Source: Synechococcus sp. UW179A
GTDB taxonomy: Bacteria; Cyanobacteriota; Cyanobacteriia; PCC-6307; Cyanobiaceae
Assembly: GCF_900473965.1 (NCBI RefSeq)
Contig: NZ_UCNJ01000012.1
Span: forward strand, 62,001 to 126,000
DNA: 64,000 nucleotides
Direction of reading: 5' to 3'
Of this stretch, positions 44,188-53,555 are shown piece by piece. The notes beneath the pieces were generated by a model that was not told where the DNA came from, did no database searches, and was given only the letters and a program-made list of their open reading frames with translations. The position numbers and the translations under genes are program-made. Every line of letters begins with the position of its first letter. The stretch's first letter is position 1.

Positions 44188-45255
44188 TCAGTAGGTGTAG
44201 CCAGCTACGAAGAGCTGCTCATCGGAGGAGGGCTGTGAGCCAGGCACGTAGCGGCCGAGTGAGGCCTCGGAGTTGGCTTGTGCTCGTGCAAGCAGGGCTT
44301 TCTGGCCAGCTTCGAGATTCGTGCCTGCCCATCCCTTCAGGCAGGAGTGCTGGAGTGCTCTTCCGTAGGAGAAGCCCAGATTCCACTTCGCCTTGCGCTC
44401 GATGGTGTTCATGTTGTTGAGGTAAACCGAAGCAGCTTCTTCGCTCAGGCCACCGGACAGGAAGACAATGCCGGGGACGCTTGCGGGGACGCTGCGCTCA
44501 AGCGTACGCACAGTCATGGCAGCGACTTTTGCTGGATCAGCCTTGTCGGAGCAATCGGCACCCTGCACGGTCATCGAAGGCTTCAGCAGGGTCCCCTCCA
44601 GCAGAACACCGTTGGCCTGACAGGCGTGGTACACCTCTTGGATCACGTGCTCTTGAATTCGGGCCGTGGTTTCGATGGTGTGATCACCATCCATCAGGAT
44701 CTCGGGCTCCACAATTGGAACAAGGCCGGATTCCTGGACTGAGCGGGCATAGCGAGCCAGTCCCCAGGCGTTCTCGCGGACAGACAAAGGCGAGGGGCAG
44801 CCGTCTGAAGTGATCTGCAAGACAGCACGCCATTTGGCGAAACGCGCACCTTGGGCGTAATAGTCAGCGGCACGCTCGACCAGTCCGTCCAGTCCGGTGC
44901 AAAGGGTTTCGACCGAGCCTGCGCCTGCGAGCGGGCGCAGGCCTTTGTCGACCTTGATGCCAGGAATGATGCCCAGCTTGCCAAGCTTGCTCACCATCGA
45001 CTCGCCGTCGGCATGGTTTTGGAAGAGGGTCTCTTCGTAGAGAATGGCTCCGCTGATGAAGTCTCCGAGACCGGCTGTGGTGAAAAGCATCCCGCGATAA
45101 GCCTGACGATTGGCTTCGGTGTTCTCAACTCCGATGGAGCCCAGGCGCTTGCCAATGGTCTTGGTGGATTCATCCACAGCGAGAATTCCCTTGCCAGGTG
45201 AGGCGAGGGATTGCGCGGTTGCAATCAGTTCGGAGGAATAATCAGACAGTGTCAT
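44188..45255 (-). CDS. fda: Fructose-bisphosphate aldolase, class I
   Basis: This metal-independent aldolase works through a Schiff base. The 355-residue protein has GKGILAVDESTKTIGKRLGS at the N-terminus, GIIPGIKVDKGLRPLAGAG, the Lys in KWRAVLQITS, and the Schiff-base Lys in LEGTLLKPSMTVQG. The C-terminus ends with a Tyr (FVAGYTY), as in animal class I enzymes, where it takes part in catalysis. It lies directly upstream of the class II gene on the same strand, separated by a terminator. Having both classes is known in cyanobacteria; the division of labour is not evident from sequence. Confidence 0.96.
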   Translation of the reverse strand: MTLSDYSSELIATAQSLASPGKGILAVDESTKTIGKRLGSIGVENTEANRQAYRGMLFTTAGLGDFISGAILYEETLFQNHADGESMVSKLGKLGIIPGIKVDKGLRPLAGAGSVETLCTGLDGLVERAADYYAQGARFAKWRAVLQITSDGCPSPLSVRENAWGLARYARSVQESGLVPIVEPEILMDGDHTIETTARIQEHVIQEVYHACQANGVLLEGTLLKPSMTVQGADCSDKADPAKVAAMTVRTLERSVPASVPGIVFLSGGLSEEAASVYLNNMNTIERKAKWNLGFSYGRALQHSCLKGWAGTNLEAGQKALLARAQANSEASLGRYVPGSQPSSDEQLFVAGYTY

Positions 45256-45498
45256 TTGATTCTTCGGAATTGAGAGAGTCTCGGGGCCCTGAAGGACACC
45301 CAGACCTCTCTGTTTACACCCTTAAGTGAGATTTGTTACGTAGTTATTGCAACATTTGATTTTGAAGCCCTTGTTGGCTTGCCGCTTGCAGCTAACTGGG
45401 CTAGGGAAATCAACCTGATCTCAACTTGCGGCTCCAGCTGATCGCCTGCTGTCTGGTCGCGCGACTTGGACAAGGTGTTTTTTGCTGGCCTGAGGTGC
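45256..45498. other. Leader region of the class I aldolase gene
   Basis: This region lies upstream of fda on the minus strand and downstream of the histidine-phosphatase gene. It holds no supported gene. A promoter for fda must be here, but I could not pick a -35/-10 pair with confidence. Confidence 0.4.
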
Positions 45499-45532
45499 AA
45501 AAAAGGGCTGGCTCTTTGAGGAGCCAGCCCTT
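45499..45532 (-). terminator. Intrinsic terminator of the histidine-phosphatase gene
   Basis: A perfect 12-bp stem AAGGGCTGGCTC (45503-45514) / GAGCCAGCCCTT (45521-45532) closes the loop TTTGAG. On the minus strand it ends in a U-run (complement of 45499-45504), about 35 bases after the stop at 45567. Confidence 0.94.
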
Positions 45533-45566
45533 CGGTGTTGGAAGCCTCAACCGTGATCAGGCCAGA

Positions 45567-46328
45567 TCAAAGCTGAGAGAGAGGCTCCCACTGATTGGGA
45601 AGGATCTTGGCGACCAGCTCGAACTTGTCATCCCCGAGGGGCTTAACCACGTAGGCCACACCCATGGGTGCTGGATAAATTCCATTGGTGGGGACGACCG
45701 GCATCGTCACTCCCTGGAAAGGATCGTCGTGTCCAACGAGGACCGTGTTTTTCCCGGTCTCAGGCAGCGCGGACATCAAAGGAGCAACACGTGCGGCATA
45801 TTCCTTGTAATCCTCGGGAGTGCACTCCACACAGGGCAGGAAATTCAGATTTGAATTCTTGGTGTATCTGCCGAAAGCTAAATCAGCAGTGTTGTAGGCA
45901 CGGCAGTAGTCGCTTGAGATGACATCTCCGACGGGGATGTTTGCGGCCTTGATGCCTTCACCGATGACTTTGGCATCAGCCTTGCCTTCGGTACTCAGGC
46001 GCCGCTGGGTGTTGCAATCGGCAAGATTCAGTGCAGGGCTGACCTGATCACCCCAATCCTTGACGGTTTTCGTGTGCCGGAGGTAGATGACATGACCACC
46101 ATCCCTCAGAGCGCTGACAAGGTCAGTGTCGTCAAGTTTGTTGACGAAATCTTTGTTGTTCTGTTCTCCAGAAAGGGTGGTGTCGTTCTGTTCGTAGGCT
46201 TCGACCTCACTTCTGTCCGCAGAGAGTTTTTCCTTACTGTCTGTCTTGCTGTCTGAATCACTGACCGATCCAGAGGAGCAGGCCGCCATCAGAAGCAGGG
46301 CTGCAAAGCAGGTTGCTTTTTTAAGCAT
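45567..46328 (-). CDS. Histidine-phosphatase-family lipoprotein
   Basis: The 253-residue protein starts with a lipoprotein signal (ATCFAALLLMAACSSG, lipidated C17). A Ser/Asp/Lys-rich linker of about 50 residues follows, then a histidine phosphatase domain: VIYLRHTKTVKDWGD (RHT in place of RHG), VISSDYCRAYNTADLAFG and VLVGHDDPFQGVT with the second catalytic His. Three Cys in the domain could be structural. It is expected on the periplasmic side of a membrane. Periplasmic phosphate release is one possible role, but the substrate is unknown. It has its own terminator. Confidence 0.85.
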   Translation of the reverse strand: MLKKATCFAALLLMAACSSGSVSDSDSKTDSKEKLSADRSEVEAYEQNDTTLSGEQNNKDFVNKLDDTDLVSALRDGGHVIYLRHTKTVKDWGDQVSPALNLADCNTQRRLSTEGKADAKVIGEGIKAANIPVGDVISSDYCRAYNTADLAFGRYTKNSNLNFLPCVECTPEDYKEYAARVAPLMSALPETGKNTVLVGHDDPFQGVTMPVVPTNGIYPAPMGVAYVVKPLGDDKFELVAKILPNQWEPLSQL

Positions 46329-46444
46329 TGATCAAAATATATTTATTTTTATTAAAGCGATCTAAACAATGCGCAGCCTTTTCAAAGGCACGCAAACTGG
46401 TTGCGGTTGATACAAAGTTGACCGCGCATTAAGCGCTCCGGCAA

Positions 46445-47524
46445 TCAGCATGACGACAAAGTCCTGTCACAGGCTTGCTGACTCGCCAGGCCCTCAGCGA
46501 GGCCGGGCACCATTGGATGGCCGCTATCGATGCTTTCCGCCCACCAGCGCTGCAGACGAGCGACAGGGGCCACGCGTCCATCACTCCATGTGGTGCCGAA
46601 GCGCAGATCCTCATCCGGCTGGACGTTGCGAGGAGCTTCTCCATCTCTCTGCAGGGTGAGGGAAAAACCATGCACATAATCCTTCTGGTTTTCACTTCCG
46701 AGAACCAGACTGCCTTCGGATCCGTAGATCTCAATCCAGCAGCCACGACCATTGCGGGCGACCGAAGACAGTGCCATTTGAGCGGCTACAGCCCCGCCCT
46801 GGTGAGTCGCTAATTCGACATTGATCAGGGCAATGTCGTCAGCGTCGACGGGTCGCATGCTGCCTTCGGAATCTGGTCGCCGTTCAATGGCGGTGCGTGT
46901 CATGGCCCGTGGTTCTCCCACAGAACCGATCAACCAGGCCAATGTGTCAAAGGCATGGGTCCCTAGAGCTCCGAGAACGCCTCCCCCTTGGTGTGCCTGC
47001 GAATACCAGTTCCAGGCTCGTTGCGGATTGGCCCGGCTGCTCATTAACCAGTCCAGTTTCACGAGCCAGGGAGTTCCCACGGCACCCTGCGCGAGAAGGC
47101 GTGCCGTCTGTTGAAACAATGGAACTGCTCTGTACTCGAAGTCAACGGCAACGCTGAGACCTCTGCCGATGGCTTCGCGCTGCAGATCCGCCACCTCCCC
47201 GGCGTTCAGGGCGACCGGTTTCTCTAGCAGCAGATGCTTGCCTGCTTTCAGAGCTCGCTTCGCAAGCTCATACCGGGGGGCCGGTGGTGTGGCAATGATC
47301 ACCGCATCGACTTGGGAATCCTCGAGGAGTGAGTCCCAGCTGCTGTGGCCATTCAGCCCTGAGTTGCTGCAGGCCTGGTCCAGCCGATCCTGACGGGGAT
47401 GCCAGAGAGCGACCGGCTCCAGCTCAGGAACGCTCTGTAGAGCGGGTAGATGCACCGCTTCGCCGAAGCCGAGACCGGCTATGGCAACACCAATCGGGCG
47501 TTGTGCTGTCGGATTGGGAGCCAT
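46445..47524 (-). CDS. Gfo/Idh/MocA-family oxidoreductase
   Basis: The 359-residue NAD(P)-binding protein shows VAIAGLGFGEAVHLPALQSV at the N-terminus, the family motif LLLEKPVALNAGEV with the catalytic Lys, and a C-terminal alpha/beta domain with GGGVLGALGTHAFDTLAWLI. Such enzymes act on sugars, inositols or bilins; biliverdin reductase is a distant relative. The substrate is not indicated by the motifs. It is transcribed from the minus strand after the accD-hypothetical pair, 31 bases downstream of the latter. Confidence 0.88.
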   Translation of the reverse strand: MAPNPTAQRPIGVAIAGLGFGEAVHLPALQSVPELEPVALWHPRQDRLDQACSNSGLNGHSSWDSLLEDSQVDAVIIATPPAPRYELAKRALKAGKHLLLEKPVALNAGEVADLQREAIGRGLSVAVDFEYRAVPLFQQTARLLAQGAVGTPWLVKLDWLMSSRANPQRAWNWYSQAHQGGGVLGALGTHAFDTLAWLIGSVGEPRAMTRTAIERRPDSEGSMRPVDADDIALINVELATHQGGAVAAQMALSSVARNGRGCWIEIYGSEGSLVLGSENQKDYVHGFSLTLQRDGEAPRNVQPDEDLRFGTTWSDGRVAPVARLQRWWAESIDSGHPMVPGLAEGLASQQACDRTLSSC

Positions 47525-47555
47525 GGGGAACTGGGCGAGCGTGAGCAGGAAGCGG

Positions 47556-47951
47556 TTAGGTCAGTTCGGAACTGCAAACGGCGTTGATGACTTCGGTGAT
47601 CAAATCATCTTTGGCCGGCGCTTCCCAGTCAGCTCTAAAACGAGGCAGGCCGTTCTTCTGAGTGTCTCGGTAAAGCGACTGATCACAATCGATCTCCATC
47701 ACCACAAGCGTCCCCAAGGCAGGCGACTCGTCGTCTGTTTTCAGGCTGTATCGGCTGAGAACAGAGACATTGCCATCTCTCGTTCTGCGGACGCTTCCCG
47801 CGTCCCACCACTGCTGCCCTTCGCTGGTTGATGGCACTTCACGCCAATCAACAGGACCAGCGAAAACAGGCTGCGCCAGCACCACGATCAGCAAAGCCAA
47901 CAGTGCTGATGTCAGACACTGTTGAACTCGTTTGGGCAGATTTTCGTTCAT
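47556..47951 (-). CDS. Small exported hypothetical protein downstream of accD
   Basis: The 131-residue protein has a signal peptide ([20 protein letters not shown]) and a domain with two Cys ([21 protein letters not shown]) and Trp residues near the N-terminus ([18 protein letters not shown]). It appears to be a conserved cyanobacterial protein, predicted periplasmic or lumenal. Its ATG overlaps the accD stop by four bases (ATGA), so translation is coupled. Function unknown. Confidence 0.7.
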   Translation of the reverse strand: MNENLPKRVQQCLTSALLALLIVVLAQPVFAGPVDWREVPSTSEGQQWWDAGSVRRTRDGNVSVLSRYSLKTDDESPALGTLVVMEIDCDQSLYRDTQKNGLPRFRADWEAPAKDDLITEVINAVCSSELT

Positions 47952-48829
47952 GCCTGGACTGGGACCTCAGGACGACAGCCATGCAGGGTTAAAAGCGTTG
48001 CCAAGGTGGTTTTTAGCTGGGTTCGCGGAACGATTGTGTCAACGAAACCATGGTCTTGAAGGTATTCGGCCGTCTGAAAGTTGTCGGGAAGCTTCTCCCG
48101 CAGGGTCTGTTCAATGACTCTCCGACCTGCAAAGCCGATCAGAGCCTTCGGTTCGGCCAGGATCAAATCGCCGAGCATGGCGAAGCTCGCCGTGACGCCT
48201 CCGGTTGTGGGGTGCGTCAGCAGTGGCATGTAAAGCACACCGGCTTCGCGATGGCGTTCCAGAGCACCGGAAATCTTGGCCATTTGCATCAGGCTCAGCA
48301 TCCCTTCCTGCATGCGTGCACCTCCTGAGGCACAGACGATCAGCAGGGGCAGGCGCTTGGCTGTGGCCGCCTCAATGAGACGGGTGATTTTTTCCCCCAC
48401 CACGGAACCCATGGATCCCCCCATGAAACGGAAATCCATCACGGCAAGGGCCATGGGTATGTCGTCCACCCGGCAGAGTCCGGTGATCACACCATCACGA
48501 AGTCCTGTGCTGGCTTGGGTTTCACGCAGGCGATCGGCATAGGCACGTCGATCTTTGAACCCCAATGGGTCGGTGGGAGTCAGGTCGTCGTCAAGCGGTT
48601 CAAAGCTGCCTTCGTCGGCAATGATCGCGATTCGCTCAGCACTGAAGATGCGGTGGTGATAGCTGCAGTTGCCGCAGACGCTTGCATTGGCCAGAAGGTC
48701 TTTGCGATAGACCACCTGGGAGCATTCAGGGCATTTGCTCCAGAGACCATCCCCCTCCTCGGGCTCCTGCGCGACCTTGACCACGGACTGACCCTTGCGA
48801 CGATCAGCGAACCAGTCGAACAGGCTCAT
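47948..48829 (-). CDS. accD: Acetyl-CoA carboxylase carboxyltransferase subunit beta
   Basis: AccD with AccA transfers the carboxyl group to acetyl-CoA, giving malonyl-CoA for fatty-acid synthesis. The 293-residue protein has the Cys4 zinc ribbon near the N-terminus ([12 protein letters not shown], then [10 protein letters not shown]) and the crotonase fold with [39 protein letters not shown] and [20 protein letters not shown]. Length and motifs are typical. The downstream gene overlaps its stop. Upstream lie about 420 bases without a gene and then plus-strand accessory genes. Confidence 0.97.
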   Translation of the reverse strand: MSLFDWFADRRKGQSVVKVAQEPEEGDGLWSKCPECSQVVYRKDLLANASVCGNCSYHHRIFSAERIAIIADEGSFEPLDDDLTPTDPLGFKDRRAYADRLRETQASTGLRDGVITGLCRVDDIPMALAVMDFRFMGGSMGSVVGEKITRLIEAATAKRLPLLIVCASGGARMQEGMLSLMQMAKISGALERHREAGVLYMPLLTHPTTGGVTASFAMLGDLILAEPKALIGFAGRRVIEQTLREKLPDNFQTAEYLQDHGFVDTIVPRTQLKTTLATLLTLHGCRPEVPVQA

Positions 48830-49253
48830 ATCCCTTCAGACCTCTAGATCAACTAGTGATCGTAGTTGTTTGCAGCGGGCCAGCCAAAACAGCTGCTTCA
48901 AACAGTACCAAGGAATTCCCCAAGTTTTTGAGATGCCAAGTGCGATGCCAAGGACGACATAATTTCACTTTCAAAGTGAGGCAGGAATTGGTAAGGAGCA
49001 GGCTTGCGTGATCGTGTCAGTTCCTCAAATGCCTGCCGAGGATGTTTGTACCTAACTGGGTTCTTTTATTCAAACCAATATCAACTCTTTGATGATCAAA
49101 ATCGAATCTCACTGCATAGTCGCTTCTTGACTTGTCATCGGATCTGATGGATCGATGCCTGTTCTCAGGCTGCCCAAAGTCAAAAACAAGCTCTTAACCG
49201 TTCCTTAACCTTCTCTGCGCATATTGAAGATTGATCGACCTCGGATTGGGTTA
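48830..49253. other. Divergent intergenic region between accD and the protease gene
   Basis: About 420 bases hold the promoters of accD (minus) and of the subtilisin-like gene (plus). An open frame in phase with the protease can start at TTG 49224. No RNA gene or repeat is clear. Confidence 0.4.
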
Positions 49254-51365
49254 ATGGGCTCCGAATCAATTCAGATTCAGTCAGGTGAATTAAAAACATT
49301 CAGCACATCACTTGGGGAACTGCAGAGTATTCACCCCAGCGACGGCGCAGGTTCTGTTTTTGTTAAATTTTCGGTTCTTGATGCAGTAAACTTAAATATC
49401 ACTTTGTCGCAATTGCCAGGTGATTATGATCTTTATATTGGACAAATTGATCCAGAGACTGGAGGGCCTTATTTCACTGTTTACCCATTTGATCAACCAA
49501 CTGTTCTCAATAGTTCTACGAATCCTGGAAGTGAACCGGAAAATGTATTCGCGCAATTAGAGCCAGGCGAATACTGGCTGCGAATTGTGCCTCAAGTTGG
49601 GTTTGCGCAAGGTCTGAGTCAAGATCTAAGAGACGCTAAATTTGAATTGTCCTTGGATGGAAAGACTTTTAATGATACAACTCTCTTGAGTGATGATGTG
49701 CTTCTTGATCAGCAATGGCATCTGTTTAACACTGGTATTGTCGGTGATTGGAGAGATCGAGGTGGTCAATGGCTAGCAGCGCCTAATGTTGACATTGGCG
49801 CTCCGGAAGCGTGGAAGCTAGCTGTTGATGCAGATTTGCCGATCGCTATTATTGATACGGGAGTTGATGTTAAGCATCCCGATCTTATTAATAATCTGTG
49901 GATCAATTCCCGTGAGATCCCAGGTAATGGTGACGATGATGATGGTAATGGAAAAGTAGACGATATTCACGGCTGGAATTTTGTCAACGACTCGCCGGAA
50001 ATGAATATTGATGAAAGTCATGGAACGCATGTTGCCGGAATTGCAGGCGCTCAGGGAAATAATCAGATTGGTGTTTCGGGAGTTGCCTGGAATACGCAAC
50101 TGATGGTGCTTGATGTTTTTGGTGGAAAACCTACATACGAAAACTCTGATCTTTTAGATGCCATCTATTACGCCGTGGATAACGGCGCCAAAGTGATCAA
50201 TATGTCACTGGGTGGGGCTTTTAAATTAACCCCACAGGACTTTTTGAATAGTCAGGATCCTGAGGTTGGACGTTTTAAGTCGGCCTTGCAGCATGCTTAT
50301 GAGAATGATGTCTTTGTTGCGATGGCTTCTGGCAATGATGGGACGGAATATTTTGATCGAAATAAATGGGATAGTGTCGGTAACTTTGATGCGTATACCT
50401 CACAGCCAGCTGTATTCAGCCAAATCTTTGGAAATATTGCTTCAGTAGGTTCCTCTAATGCTCAAAACTTCAAGTCTAGTTATAGCAACTATGGTCAGTC
50501 CATTTCCATCAGTGCTCCAGGCGGTGACGGAAGCAGTGTGATTGTTGGAGTGAATGCGCTTGGGGACCCGATATATGCAAACACATCTCGGACCGAGATT
50601 CTTAGTACATTGCCTGTGGGAACTGGAGATGTGGGTGATGGAAATTATGGATATCTTGCTGGCACATCGATGGCTTCGCCAGTGATTGCTGGAATGGCAG
50701 GGCTGATCCGTGCGCAAAATGCGTCCATTTCAGCTCCAGAAACCTTGGCGATTTTGAGGGCCGGAGCTATTCAAAATTCAAGGCTGAACTCTGGGGTGAA
50801 TCAAAACTATCAAGCTAACCTTTATTACTCCTTGCAGCTTGCGCAAAATTGGCAAGGGCCAGACTCGCTCACTGGAATAGGGCAGGAGATTGCGCCGGTT
50901 TTGAATCTCTCCTCGCTCACCACAGCGCAGCGTCTTACGGGTTCGCTTGGCATGAGTGGCCAGGCAGGTGGCGATTCTCTGATTGGTTTCTACCAGGTTC
51001 TTGATACAGAAGGAACGGTGATCGACGCGCTCGGTAATGCCGTCAGGCCAGGAGATGCGAATTATCAATCTGTTGCGTTGAATTCAGGCAATTTAGTGGA
51101 TGGGCTGAATGGTCTAAATCTCGATGGGAATTCTTCGCTTACGCGTGACTATGCATTGAGTGGTTCCTTGAGTGGTGTCTATTTAGCGCCTTATGTTATT
51201 TCAGGTGCAGACACTTGGTTTGCCTGGAATGAGGCCAATGCTGATGGCATTGTTCGCTTCAAGGCGCTGGGCCCGAATCAATTCGGGTTCGCTGCCATGC
51301 CTGGATCAAGTGGCGGTGATTTCACCGATGTGGTGATCTCTTTCTCAAGTGATCAAATCTTATGA
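49254..51365 (+). CDS. Subtilisin-like serine protease (S8) with N-terminal PPC-like and C-terminal DUF4114-like domains
   Basis: From ATG 49254 the protein has 703 residues. Residues 1-120 form a beta domain (LSQLPGDYDLYIGQID) like pre-peptidase C-terminal domains. The catalytic domain has all three residues: D201 in AIIDTGVDVKHPDL, H256 in SHGTHVAGIAGAQG and S472 in LAGTSMASPVIAGMAG. The Asp-rich loop NGDDDDGNGKVDD is a likely Ca2+ site. The last 60 residues (WFAWNEANADGIVRFK, FTDVVISF) match the DUF4114 end found in large secreted bacterial proteins. There is no N-terminal signal peptide, so type I secretion is possible. The composition is AT-rich, suggesting an acquired gene. A longer start at TTG 49224 is less likely. 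Confidence 0.9.
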   Translation: MGSESIQIQSGELKTFSTSLGELQSIHPSDGAGSVFVKFSVLDAVNLNITLSQLPGDYDLYIGQIDPETGGPYFTVYPFDQPTVLNSSTNPGSEPENVFAQLEPGEYWLRIVPQVGFAQGLSQDLRDAKFELSLDGKTFNDTTLLSDDVLLDQQWHLFNTGIVGDWRDRGGQWLAAPNVDIGAPEAWKLAVDADLPIAIIDTGVDVKHPDLINNLWINSREIPGNGDDDDGNGKVDDIHGWNFVNDSPEMNIDESHGTHVAGIAGAQGNNQIGVSGVAWNTQLMVLDVFGGKPTYENSDLLDAIYYAVDNGAKVINMSLGGAFKLTPQDFLNSQDPEVGRFKSALQHAYENDVFVAMASGNDGTEYFDRNKWDSVGNFDAYTSQPAVFSQIFGNIASVGSSNAQNFKSSYSNYGQSISISAPGGDGSSVIVGVNALGDPIYANTSRTEILSTLPVGTGDVGDGNYGYLAGTSMASPVIAGMAGLIRAQNASISAPETLAILRAGAIQNSRLNSGVNQNYQANLYYSLQLAQNWQGPDSLTGIGQEIAPVLNLSSLTTAQRLTGSLGMSGQAGGDSLIGFYQVLDTEGTVIDALGNAVRPGDANYQSVALNSGNLVDGLNGLNLDGNSSLTRDYALSGSLSGVYLAPYVISGADTWFAWNEANADGIVRFKALGPNQFGFAAMPGSSGGDFTDVVISFSSDQIL

Positions 51366-51698
51366 ACACTTTATTCAGTGTCTTTTGAGTTTGATTCTCC
51401 TGCGAGGGATTTGGCGGAGGTAGTCATCTGGTGACCAATCCGCTCCCCTTTAAGGAATGAAGGCGCTCCATGATAGTTGCATTTTCAGTTGCCAGTTCCA
51501 CTGGGTGTCTTGAGTCATATCAACGACGGCTCATTTTGTTGGTTCATTCGGTTACGGCTGATCACTAATCGTGAGTTGAATCAGGCGTCGCCTCGAGTAT
51601 CATTTGTTGCAGGCGTGATGTGCTTTGGGCCTTTTTAATCTTTGCTCTAGGGCTCGCTGGGAACGGCATGTCTATAAAAAATTATCAGCTTTCTTTTT
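51366..51698. other. Intergenic region before the ferritin gene
   Basis: About 330 bases. A weak hairpin ACACT...AGTGT followed by TTTT (51366-51386) just after the protease stop may be its terminator. The rest holds the ferritin leader, where I could not pick a promoter or an iron-responsive operator. No gene is supported. Confidence 0.4.
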
Positions 51699-52247
51699 AT
51701 GGCATCGCATACTTCGGCAATCAATGAACATCTTGCGCTTGAGTTTCAGGCTAGTCATACATATCTGGCGATGTCGATTTGGTTGCGTGAAAGAGATCTG
51801 ATTGGTTTCTCTAGTTATATGCTTAATAAGAGTACTGAAGAGCGAGGTCACGCCTCTAAGTTTATTGCCTATCTTGTTGATAGTGAATGCAATGTTCAGC
51901 TGCCAACGATCGATTCGCCTGAGAGAGAGTGGCAGTCTGTTAAAGCGCTTTTTGACAAAGTTTATGAGATGGAAAAGACCGTCACTAAGTCAATCAATAA
52001 CATCTACACGCTCTCTGAGCAGGAAGGCGACAGAACTGCCACGGCCATGCTTGATTGGTTTGTGGGTGAGCAACTGCAGGAAGAATCTGAAGCTCGCTTT
52101 GTTCTGAAACGATTGCGCCTGGCCGACTCCAGCCCGGCGGCATTGATTCTGCTTGATCAACAGTTCCTCGACGGAACCTTGCTTGCCAATGTCAAAGCAG
52201 GAGGAGCTTTTGACATTGCAGGAGCTGGCGGCGGTGCTGCGGTCTGA
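51699..52247 (+). CDS. Non-heme ferritin
   Basis: Ferritins oxidise Fe2+ and store the mineral inside a 24-subunit shell. The 182-residue four-helix protein has ferroxidase ligands E15 (HLALEFQASHTYLAMS), E48 and H51 in KSTEERGHASKFIAYL, and the later acidic pair in GEQLQEESEARFVLKRL. No heme-binding Met is evident. The length fits bacterial ferritin plus a Gly/Ala-rich tail. It follows a secreted protease and ends in a clear terminator; it may be iron- or stress-controlled by family. With feoAB at 15-18 kb, two iron genes lie in accessory-looking parts of the window. Confidence 0.92.
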   Translation: MASHTSAINEHLALEFQASHTYLAMSIWLRERDLIGFSSYMLNKSTEERGHASKFIAYLVDSECNVQLPTIDSPEREWQSVKALFDKVYEMEKTVTKSINNIYTLSEQEGDRTATAMLDWFVGEQLQEESEARFVLKRLRLADSSPAALILLDQQFLDGTLLANVKAGGAFDIAGAGGGAAV

Positions 52248-52308
52248 TCAAAATCAGGCTGAGCGAACTCAGGTCTGGGTTCATTCCCTTATGGGATGAA
52301 AAAGATTC

Positions 52309-52350
52309 AAGGCTCGTTGACCTGTCACTCCAGGATGAACGGGCTTTTTT
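52309..52350 (+). terminator. Intrinsic terminator of the ferritin gene
   Basis: AAGGCTCGTT (52309-52318) pairs over ten positions with AACGGGCTTT (52338-52347), allowing two G-U pairs, and an inner helix CCTG/CAGG (52321-52324 with 52331-52334) extends it; a T-run follows. It ends at the stop codon of the convergent prepilin peptidase gene. Confidence 0.8.
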
Positions 52351-53182
52351 ATGGTCCTATCAGTGCTACCCACTGACTCCACCACCATCGGGGGCCCATT
52401 AACCAGACCAGCCAGATCCCTATGGCAATAAAAGGACCGAATGGAAAAGGTTCTCTGGGTTTCAGGCGGCCTGTGATCCTGCCGATGACTCCGAACAATG
52501 CCCCTGAAATCACAGCGATCCCCATCGCCACTCCAAGTCCAGTCAGTCCCAGCCAGGCTCCGGCCATGGCTGCCAGTTTGGCGTCACCTAGCCCCAGTGC
52601 AGGTTGACCCACCAAGCGTTCCGCCAAAGCGCTGAGAGCTTCCAGGGCCAGTAATCCCGCTGCTGAGGCCAACAGATGATTGAACAGAAGACTTCCGGCC
52701 GTCTGCTGCTCTGCAAAGGCTGTCACAAGTCCAGTGGCCAGTAGTCCCGCGATCACTCCTCCGCGGCAGATGGGTTCCGGCAGCCAGAGGTGATCAATGT
52801 CGATCAGCACCAGCGGCATCAACAGGCTGATCAGCACGACTCCGCCTACCAGCGTGAACAGACTCGTTATGGAGTTCGTTGACAACGTGCCAGCGCTGAA
52901 GCCGGTGGCCCACGTTGCACTCAGCCACAAGCCTGCAGTGAGAGCTTCAATTAGCGGGTAACGCGCTGAAATGGGTTGATCGCAGTTGCGGCAGCGTCCT
53001 CTCAAAGCCAGCCAGCCGATCACGGGGATGTTGTCGTGCCATTGCACGGAATGGCCGCAATGAGGACAGCGACTGCCCGGCCACACAACGGACTCTTCTC
53101 TCGGTAGCCGCCAGACGACGACGTTAATGAAGCTGCCAACACAGGCTCCTGTCAGCAGCACGATCCACAGGAGTGGGTTCAA
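52349..53182 (-). CDS. pilD: Prepilin peptidase (PilD, A24 family)
   Basis: PilD cleaves the leader of type IV prepilins and related pseudopilins and N-methylates the new N-terminus. The 277-residue membrane protein has GACVGSFINVVVWRLPREES, the cytosolic zinc-type Cys pairs CPHCGHSVQWHDN and CRNCDQPISARYPL, and the catalytic Asp motif ALGLGDAKLAAMAGAWLG near the C-terminus, in eight or so membrane segments. All features of a bifunctional enzyme are present. A 114-residue protein of unknown function is encoded directly upstream with a four-base overlap. Confidence 0.94.
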   Translation of the reverse strand: MNPLLWIVLLTGACVGSFINVVVWRLPREESVVWPGSRCPHCGHSVQWHDNIPVIGWLALRGRCRNCDQPISARYPLIEALTAGLWLSATWATGFSAGTLSTNSITSLFTLVGGVVLISLLMPLVLIDIDHLWLPEPICRGGVIAGLLATGLVTAFAEQQTAGSLLFNHLLASAAGLLALEALSALAERLVGQPALGLGDAKLAAMAGAWLGLTGLGVAMGIAVISGALFGVIGRITGRLKPREPFPFGPFIAIGIWLVWLMGPRWWWSQWVALIGP

Positions 53183-53523
53183 GACCCCTGCCCTCTGAGC
53201 CGTTCTTTTGGATGGCGTGATCGCCGGAGCCTGCGACTGATTAGTTCTGCACTGATGAATTGTTCATCGGGCAACAGCGTTGGTGCATCGAGAACAACAC
53301 GCCCCTCTGTGAGATGGATATTCACCACAACCCCGTAGGGTTCGAGTGAATGGGTTGATTCGCTCAGATGCTGGAAATAAATGCTTCGGGCCAAAGCGAT
53401 CAGGCGTCTGCTGTCCACTCGGTCCCAGCGTGGAGTGAGGCTGGCGTTTCCGCCGGCTCCCGCGATCACGAAGGAGGGAGGTGAAACAGAAATAGGCTCA
53501 CCTGAACATTCAGATGAGCCCAC
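53179..53523 (-). CDS. Hypothetical protein coupled to pilD
   Basis: This 114-residue soluble protein has a Ser/Gly-rich N-terminus and a domain with LIALARSIYFQHLSESTHS, VVVNIHLTEGRVVLDAP and ISAELISRRLRRSRHPKERL. I do not recognise it. Its stop overlaps the pilD start (ATGA), so the two are translated together and a link to pilin processing or type IV pili is plausible, though only from context. It starts about 30 bases downstream of the prk stop on the same strand. Confidence 0.6.
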   Translation of the reverse strand: MGSSECSGEPISVSPPSFVIAGAGGNASLTPRWDRVDSRRLIALARSIYFQHLSESTHSLEPYGVVVNIHLTEGRVVLDAPTLLPDEQFISAELISRRLRRSRHPKERLRGQGS

Positions 53524-53555
53524 GATAGGACTGATTGGGACTCTTGATGAAGCAA

